From Metellina segmentata (Eukaryota > Arthropoda > Arachnida > Araneae > Tetragnathidae): 64,000 nucleotides of DNA. The notes below the pieces were generated by a model. It was not told where the DNA came from. It worked only from the letters and a program-made list of their open reading frames with translations, and ran no database searches. Position 1 is the first letter of the stretch. The number at the start of each line of letters is the position of its first letter. Shown one piece after another: positions 57,685-64,000 of the stretch. The DNA lies in contig OX375877.1 in the NCBI GenBank assembly GCA_947359465.1, forward strand, positions 58,501,359 through 58,565,358, given 5' to 3'. The translations under genes and the position numbers were made by a program.

Positions 57685-58782
57685 AAGTTCGAAGACTATA
57701 GGTTTTTAAAGTGTGTTGTGGGACGAACACAACACTAACAACCCTTGACATTTTGTGACCTTAAAAGGTATTTGATATCTTATGTTGGTTGTAAGAGTTG
57801 GAAGACTCTATAGGTTTTTTAAGTGTGTTGCGGGGTAAAAGCAACACTACACTACCCATGATACTTCGTGACCCTAAAAGGTATTTGATATCTTATGTTG
57901 GTTGTAAGAGTTGAAAGACTATAAGTTTTTAAAGTGTGTTGTTGGATAAACACACAACACTAAACAACCCTTGACACTTCATGAACCTAGAAGATATTTC
58001 ATATCTTATGTAGGTTGTAAGAGTTGGAAGATTCTATGGGTGTTTTAAGTGTGTTGTTGGGTAAAAGGCAACACTACACTACCCATGATACTTCGTGACC
58101 CTAAACGGTATTTGATATCTTATGTTGGTTGTAAGAGTTGGACGACTATAAGTTTTTAAAGTGTGAGATAAACACAATACTAAACAACCCTTGACACTTC
58201 GTGAACCTAGAAGATATTTCATATCTTATGTTGGTTGTAAGAGTTGGAAGATTCTATGGGTGTTTTAAGTGTGTTGTTGGGTAAAAGCAACACTACACTA
58301 CCCATGATACTTCGTGACCCTAAAAGGTATTTGATATCTTATGTTGGTTGTAAGAGTTGGAAGACTATAAGTTTTAAAGTGTGTTGTTGGATAAACACAA
58401 CACTAAACAACCCTTGACACTTCGTGAACCTAGAAGATATTTCATATCTTATGTTGGTTGTAAGAGTTGGAAGATTCTATGGGTGTTTTAAGTGTGTTGT
58501 TGGGTAAAAGCAACACTACACTACCCATGATACTTCGTGACCCTAAAAGGTATTTGATATCTTATGTTGGTTGTAAGAGTTGGAAGACTATAAGTTTTTA
58601 AAATGTGTTGTGAGATAAAAACACAATACTAAACAACCCTTGACACTTCGTGAACCTAGAAGGTATTTCATAGCTTATGTTGGTTGTAAGATTCTATGGG
58701 TTTTTTAAGTGTGTTGTTGGTTAAAAGCGACATTACATTTCCCTTGACACTTCGTAACTCCAAAAGTATTTGGTATTTTTTA
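57685..58782. repeat. 113-bp satellite in alternating A/B order, about 9.5 monomers
   Basis: The landmark ttggttgtaagag recurs at about 113-base spacing (57784, 57897, 58010, 58124, 58230, 58343, 58453, 58566, 58679). Two monomer types alternate: A has ctataagtttttaaagtg and acaacccttgacacttcg; B has ttctatgggtgttttaagtg and ctacccatgatacttcgtga. The repeat unit of higher order is thus about 226 bases. Confidence 0.95.
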
Positions 58783-58850
58783 AAATTAACGTCACACTAA
58801 AGCAACACAACGAGCTATTCGACGACCAAAGGATTAACCTTAATTAGAAT
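58783..58850 (-). mobile_element. SINE family A, terminal fragment
   Basis: aaaattaacgtcacactaaa then agcaacacaacgagctattc. Directly abuts the satellite. Confidence 0.75.
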
Positions 58851-59009
58851 AGAATATTATTATACACTAGCCATTTTCTGATCCAGAGGTGCTAAGATAA
58901 ATATCTCGCCGTTCCTTAAAGGATAGCATAAAAGCTCTCAAAGTCATAACAAAAACATCAAACACTGAATTCTTTAACTGGAAGAAAGGGACATGTGCGG
59001 TATTTACTA

Positions 59010-59110
59010 CAGTCAAACCCCGTTATAACGCACCCGGGATATAACAATCCCTCGGTTATAACGAACTTTTCAAATGGTCCCAACCAAACTCTTTTGTCAC
59101 TAATGTACAT
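59010..59110. repeat. Pogo-like terminal sequence
   Basis: cagtcaaaccccgttataac then ctcggttataacgaac. Style of pogo/Tigger MITE ends. The partner end was not found; a SINE follows immediately. Confidence 0.4.
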
Positions 59111-59115
59111 TTTCA

Positions 59116-59372
59116 AAGTGTTAGCCTCTAGAGCGGAAGGTTCCTAGTTCGAATCCGGGTCAGTGCATGGATGTTTGTAAGCGTATGGTGTAGAGACGGC
59201 TGGTGCATCGTAAATCTGCCGGGCCGAAAGTCCTCACGTTGGGTTGAAGTGGAAGTTTGGAGAGTGGGGTGCCAGATCAGGTGTTGCCTCGTCATCTGAC
59301 CGTGGTTCAAAATTACTTGGTGTTGTCCTCGGATCTTTCCCTTAGAGGATTGACCCCGAACCGGCAGCTGTG
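59116..59372 (+). mobile_element. SINE family A, box A missing
   Basis: Starts gtgttagcctctagagcgga with a good box B (gttcgaatccgg); the body runs to gattgaccccgaaccgg. Confidence 0.88.
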
Positions 59373-59817
59373 AACATCCTGCACAATTTCTTTGTAACCG
59401 AAACTGTGGATAAGAATGCAAAGGACTTTTTTAACTATAAAAATTATTGATAAGATAGATGAAATGTATCTGATATATCTACATAAATGCTTTTAAAAAA
59501 TCACTACTAATTTCCATACTTTAGAGAAATAAATGTAAGTACAATTAATCTTCATTGTTTAATTACTTTTAAAAACACAAATATTTTTTTTCTTATATTA
59601 ACACATTACTAATTGCAAATCAGTGTAATTAGTTTGATCAGCACATATAAATGTTTTTAAGGATTCTTGAAAATTTTGTATTGCCAATATTTGAAAAATC
59701 GGACATAGCGAACTTCTGGATCAGTCCGTAGAAGATTCGTCATAATGGGGTTGATTGCATTAGAAGAATAGTCACAAATTATAAACAACTGCTCAAGATG
59801 TATTTCAGTACCAAAGG

Positions 59818-60055
59818 CCGTTGTGTAGATGCGGATGGTGCGCGTTAAATCTGTCCTAGGCCTCAAATATCCTCACGTTGGCGTGGTGTTGAAGTTTGGA
59901 GTGTGGGGTGGCAACTCAGACGTTGACCTCGTCATATGACCGGGGTTCAAAATTACGAGGCGTTGTCTTTGGCTATTTCTCAAAGGTATTCATCTTGGAC
60001 AGAAGCCAATAGCCCTTTGCGTTATTCCAGTTCGACGTTAAGTAACTACCTACAT
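59818..60055 (+). mobile_element. SINE family A, headless
   Basis: gtgtagatgcggatggtgcg through gtgttgaagtttggagtgtg to cagttcgacgttaagtaa. Confidence 0.85.
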
Positions 60056-60151
60056 TATATGTATTTCACTTACGTACGTGGCACATAATGGAAAGTTTTT
60101 AAAAATTGACGAATGGCAACAAACGGATGCAAACAATGTAAAATCAGCCGC

Positions 60152-60222
60152 TGCGAGGTAGGAAGGTATTTTAATTAACGTCGCACTGGAGCAACACAAC
60201 GGGCTTTTGGCGACCAATCAAT
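60152..60222 (-). mobile_element. SINE family A, terminal fragment
   Basis: aattaacgtcgcactggagc then aacacaacgggcttttggcg. Confidence 0.8.
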
Positions 60223-60340
60223 GCGAGATTTTGCCACTTATGTTTAAGTATGTTGGATTTCAGCCACAGATCAAGTATAATATTATTGTTAAAACTCTAC
60301 GGAATGACTCGTTCATCAAGTGTAGTTCTCCAGCAATCTA

Positions 60341-61826
60341 CACTGGTGTCCAAAATTAAGGTCACAAACACGTTTTTCAAAATAATTCAAAATTGCTACC
60401 AGAAAATTTAATAAAGTTTGTATTTTATATATTTTGAAGAACGGATGGGCACAATGTTAGCCTCCAGTTTGGAATAAATGGTGTTTGATGTTAGTTTTGA
60501 AGAACAACGTGGAATTTGACCGTTTAAGCATCTGGGATTTTCTCTTACAGTGTTGTGAATATTGCACTAAAACCCACAAGTTCAACTGTTTGCAGTGAGA
60601 ATGAGTTCTCATCATCATTTAGGTGATTCAATGAGACGGAGAGCCGATGGAAGGCTTGAAGCTGGGAAGCCTCAAGCAGAGGTGTCTCGATGGTTACAAG
60701 TGGCACCAAAAGTGGTATCCAGGTTGTGGAATCAATGCCAAACAAGTGGTACTATCACCCGGAAGCCCGGCCAAGGGCGCCCAAGAGCGACGATACCTGC
60801 ACATGATTGCTACTTGGCATTAAGTGCAAGACGGAATAGACCGACAACGGCTACAGAGCTTTCTCGTAACCTTGCTGCTGCGTCTGGAAAAAGAATTTCA
60901 AGTCAGACAGTATACAGTCGTCTAGCAGAGATTGCCTTTTATGCCCGGTGTCCAGTGATGTGTCTCCCTTTGAGTGCATTACACAGGAGTGCCCGATTGT
61001 CGTGTAGCCGAACACACCATTCTTGGCCACACCAAGAACGGGGGCGTGTTCTTTTCACTCATGAGTCGAGATTCAGCACACAGAGTGATTATCGCCGAGT
61101 CTTCATCTGGAGAGAACATGTAGTTCGCTATCATCCCTCCAACGTAAGGGAAATCGACCAATTTAACAGAGGGGCGGCATCATAGTTGGGCAATCGTACA
61201 CCACTGCACGTCTTTGATAAGGGCAGTGTTACTGCACAATGCTATAAGGATGAGGTCCTTGAACCCTATGTGGGGTTGTTCCGGGGTGCTGTAGGCCCGG
61301 ACTTCCTTTTTATGGACGACAATGCGCCGCCACACAGAGCTCACACTGTTGATGATTTTTCTTGAAGAAGAGGATATTCGTCGTATGAACTGGCCCGCGA
61401 AGTCTCCGGATCTCAATCCTATAGAATATGTTTGGGATTGTCTAGGAAGAGCCATTGCATTACGTTACCCCCCTCCTAGTACCCTCCAGGCGTTAAAAGC
61501 CGCGCTTTTGGAAGAATGGGATTTATTGCCGCAAGCATTTCTCGACACCTTCATTAACAGTATGAGGGCTCGTTGTGAGGCTTGTATAGCACTGCACGGT
61601 GTCCACACTCCATATTAGACGGACCTATCCCGATCATGCATCATGATTTGACCGTTTTCGATATAACCTTATCTTAACTAACAATTAAACTTTTTCATAT
61701 TGTTATGTTCTTATATACTTTCTCTCGTAATAATAGATCTCTGTGCTTAATTTAGTTGCAATAAACTGAATATTTCTCCAGTTCTCACAGATTTTATGTT
61801 TGTGACCTTAATTTTGGACATCAATG
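60341..61826 (+). mobile_element. Tc1-like element with TIRs and TA duplications
   Basis: Left end cactggtgtccaaaattaag; right end reverse-complements to cattgatgtccaaaattaag. TA at 60339-60340 and 61827-61828. Length 1,486 bases. It is overlapped on the right by a 784-bp tandem duplication. Confidence 0.92.
60595..61617 (+). pseudogene. Tc1-like transposase, inactivated
   Basis: The first frame (60595-61185) holds two helix-turn-helix domains: RRRADGRLEAGKPQAEVSRW and ATELSRNLAAASGKRISSQT, with a GRPRA hook between them. The first catalytic residue, usually D in FTDESRF, is H here (LFTHESRF). After a deletion near 61180, LHVFDKGSVTAQCYKDEVLE and FLFMDDNAPPHRAHTVDDF carry the second D. A one-base shift near 61360 leads to RRMNWPAKSPDLNPIEYVWD with the final E, and the protein ends CIALHGVHTPY with a normal stop at 61616. 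Three lesions make it inactive. The family moves by cut-and-paste at TA. Confidence 0.92.
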
Positions 61827-62758
61827 TAATATCGGAAGACGATGAGAAATCTGGAATATAGAAATCAGCATGGAAAAGAAAATGTGAGCAAACAGGAGAA
61901 AGGGTCTAGGCAATAAAAAAAAAATACAAAATCGCATTGTTGATTGGATCGAAATGAAGTGGTCTTTCAGATAATTTTCGTACACCACTGCACGTCTTTG
62001 ATAAGGGCAGCGTTACTGCACAATGCTATAACGATGAGGTTCTTGAACCCTATGTGGGGTTGTTCCGGGGTGCTGTAGGCCCGGACTTCTTTTTTATGGA
62101 CGACAATGCGCCGCCACACAGAGCTCACACTGTTGATGATTTTTCTTGAAGAAGAGGATATTCGTCGTATGAACTGGCCCGCGAAGTCTCCGGATCTCAA
62201 TCCTATAGAATATGTTTGGGATTGTCTAGGAAGAGCCATTGCATTACGTTACCCCCCTCCTAGTACCCTCCAGGCGTTAAAAGCCGCGCTTTTGGAAGAA
62301 TGGGATTTATTGCCGCAAGCATTTCTCGACACCTTCATTAACAGTATGAGGGCTCGTTGTGAGGCTTGTATAGCACTGCACCGTGTCCACACTCCATATT
62401 AGACGGACCTATCCCGATCATGCATCATGATTTGACCGTTTTCGATATAACCTTATCTTAACTAACAATTAAACTTTTTCATATTGTTATGCTCTTATAT
62501 ACTTTCTCTCGTAATAATAGATCTCTGTACTTAATTTAGTTGCAATAAACTGAATATTTCTCCAGTTCTCACAGATTTTATGTTTGTGACCTTAATTTTG
62601 GACATCAGTGTAATATCGGAAGACGATGAGAAATCTGGAATATAGAAATCAGCATGGAAAAGAAAATGTGAGCGAACAGGAGAAAGGGTCTAGGCAATAA
62701 AAAAAAATACAAAATCGCATTGTTGATTGGATCGAAATAAAGTGGTCTTTCAGATAAT
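61195..62758 (+). repeat. 784-bp tandem duplication of the Tc1 3' half plus flank
   Basis: Copy 1 is 61195-61978 and copy 2 is 61979-62758. Each holds the transposase C-terminal half, the right TIR and about 150 bases of flank (aatatcggaagacgatgaga onward). Both carry the same one-base shift, so duplication followed inactivation. Only a handful of differences are visible. Confidence 0.95.
62106..62402 (+). pseudogene. Tc1-like transposase C-terminal part, duplicated copy
   Basis: 98-codon frame identical to the first copy except one residue near the end (HRVHTPY for HGVHTPY). It is a by-product of the tandem duplication. Confidence 0.9.
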
Positions 62759-62759
62759 A

Positions 62760-63149
62760 ATTGTTGTCATATGACAAAGGTGTTCTCTTTTTTTGCCATG
62801 CACTTTGTTTGAAGAAAGAACAAGTCAGGCCGGTAAGAAGTACAAGAATGCTGCTTTATATTTTTGATAGGTATGAAATGTGCATATCTCGCTCCAATAG
62901 GATGGGCTGAAATTTTATGTAATAGAGTAGAAATCGTTACAAAGTCTCGTCGATCATCAAAAAGTCTTTATACAAGGCGTATAGATTTTTTTTTACAATC
63001 AATTAATATTTATTCACAGCTTTCAGTCTATTTACAAAAGAGCTTCAATTCTCATTTACTGGAGATGGATAAAACGATTGAAAATTTTAACATTGTTCAT
63101 TAAAACGTTCGCACCTTTTCCATTTAATACAGCTTCTATTCGTCGAGGA

Positions 63150-63150
<1 letters not shown>
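62760..63150. other. No gene seen
   Basis: Short frames only between the Tc1 duplication and the (TA)n tract. Confidence 0.4.

Positions 63151-63188
<38 letters not shown>
63151..63188. repeat. (TA)n microsatellite
   Basis: 38 bases of alternating TA. Confidence 0.95.
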
Positions 63189-63192
<4 letters not shown>

Positions 63193-63225
63193 CTTTAAAA
63201 AAATAGCATACTAACACACACTAAA

Positions 63226-63585
63226 CAAAGTTTCTAGATAACACACTCGAAAAAGAAACAAGTATTTTGTTAATACTCCAAAAGAGGTCTAAGTAATACA
63301 CTACAAAAATAGTCTCTAAGCAACACACTCTAAAATTAGTCTCTAAGCAACACACTCTAAAACTAGTCTCTAAGCAACGCACTCTAAAACTAGTCTCTAA
63401 ACAACACACTCTAAAACTAGTCTCTAAGCAACACACTCTAAAACTAGTCTCTAAGCAACAAACTCTAAAACTAGTCTTCAAGCAAGATACTCTAAAACTA
63501 GTCTCTAAACAACACACTCTAAAACTAGTCTCTAAGCAACTCACTCTAAAACTAGTCTCTCGGTTTGACACTACAAAATTAGCTC
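63226..63585. repeat. 27-bp minisatellite, about 13 units
   Basis: The unit ctaaaactagtctctaagca plus acacact repeats with small changes. Being a multiple of three, it keeps the minus strand open (63221-63661, repeating ETSFRVCCL), but there is no other sign of a gene. Confidence 0.93.
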
Positions 63586-63715
63586 TAATTCGGTATGATT
63601 GAACTATTAAGTTCAAATGGATACAATTTTCCAATTTTTTAAACTTGAAGTTGATATACATGAAAAGCTATAGCAAGTTGGAAGCTAAAAATTTCTAGAA
63701 TTCCTTATACATGGC

Positions 63716-64000
63716 AGCCGGCCAATCGGTCTGGTGGTTAAGGTGTTAGCCTCTAGATAGGAAGGTTCCTGGTTCGAATCCGGGTCAGTACATGGATATT
63801 GTTAGCGTATGTTGTAAAGGCTGCTGGTACACCATAAACCTGTCATGGCCGAAAGTCATCACGTTGGGTTAGAGAAGAAGTTCGGAGAGTGGGGGTGTCA
63901 GCTCACGTGTTGCCTCGTCATATGACCGTGGTTCAAAATTACGTGGTGTTGTCCTCCAATCTTTCCTTTAGTGGATTGATCCCGGACCGTCGTCAATAGC
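63716..64000 (+). mobile_element. SINE family A, runs off the window
   Basis: Head gccggccaatcggtctggtg with box A variant and intact box B (ggttcgaatccgg), then the body to ggaccgtcgtcaatagc at the window edge. Confidence 0.9.

Noticed and set aside
57685..58782. CRISPR-like array of 113-bp spacing
   Set aside because: The whole monomer is conserved, so there are no variable spacers; it is a satellite.
63226..63585. CRISPR-like regular repeats
   Set aside because: The 27-bp units are contiguous without unique spacers and the genome is eukaryotic; this is a minisatellite.

Overview
The window looks like an intergenic or intronic stretch of a large, AT-rich animal genome, most likely a chelicerate and probably a spider. 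The evidence is qualitative: no bacterial-style gene packing, no long intact open reading frame, an abundant tRNA-derived SINE, many decayed Tc1/mariner, hAT, pogo-like and Helitron-like relics, long (TA)n tracts, and transposase relatives that I associate with spider genomes. I could not run a search, so the lineage is an inference. I find no host protein-coding gene, tRNA gene, rRNA gene, CRISPR array or operon that I can support. The best candidate for host function is a CpG-richer, repeat-poor island near 6.18-6.60 kb that could be a promoter or non-coding first exon.

Layout. 0-5 kb: SINE fragments, a small inverted-repeat element and a direct duplication around a SINE piece. 5.4-5.7 kb: 3' end of a non-LTR reverse transcriptase (minus strand). 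5.8-6.8 kb: the GC-richer island. 7-12 kb: AT-rich sequence with old duplications. 12.3-12.9 kb: a Tc1-like relic. 15.0-16.6 kb: two adjacent hAT-like non-autonomous elements. 17.9-19.2 kb: a complete but inactivated mariner-type element (DD41D spacing). 21.1-22.9 kb: a short Tc1-like element with a SINE in each terminal inverted repeat, one of them carrying a hAT MITE. 24.2 kb: a 57-bp tandem repeat with palindromic TGACGTCA sites. 25.2-27.3 kb: Helitron-like 3' ends facing each other. 28.4-28.8 kb: a pogo-like MITE. 30.3-31.4 kb and 48.5-49.9 kb: two copies of one hAT family. 33.6-35.0 kb: two long (TA)n tracts. 36.0-36.7 kb and 40.2-41.4 kb: two copies of another hAT family, the second inserted in a Tc1-like transposase and itself holding a hAT MITE. 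38.7-39.5 kb: a pogo/Tigger-type transposase relic. 42.5-43.6 kb: a 100-bp inverted repeat around a reverse-transcriptase fragment. 46.5-47.7 kb: a SINE multimer between one pair of target-site duplications, then a separate SINE. 50.5-52.3 kb: a long hAT transposase pseudogene. 55.1-55.7 kb: second copy of the short Tc1-like element. 56.7-60.2 kb: SINE-dense region with a 113-bp satellite in alternating A/B order. 60.3-62.8 kb: a Tc1-like element whose 3' half is tandemly duplicated. 63.2-63.6 kb: a 27-bp minisatellite, then a SINE running off the end.

The parts do not form a pathway. They record layered insertions that can be ordered in time from target-site duplications and nesting. The most unusual items are the mirror-image SINE insertions in both TIRs of one transposon, the SINE multimer inserted as one unit, the SINE body carried behind several different tRNA-like heads, and the repeated occurrence of TGACGTCA inside repeat units. 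All coordinates come from manual reading; repeat edges without target-site duplications are good to roughly 5-20 bases.
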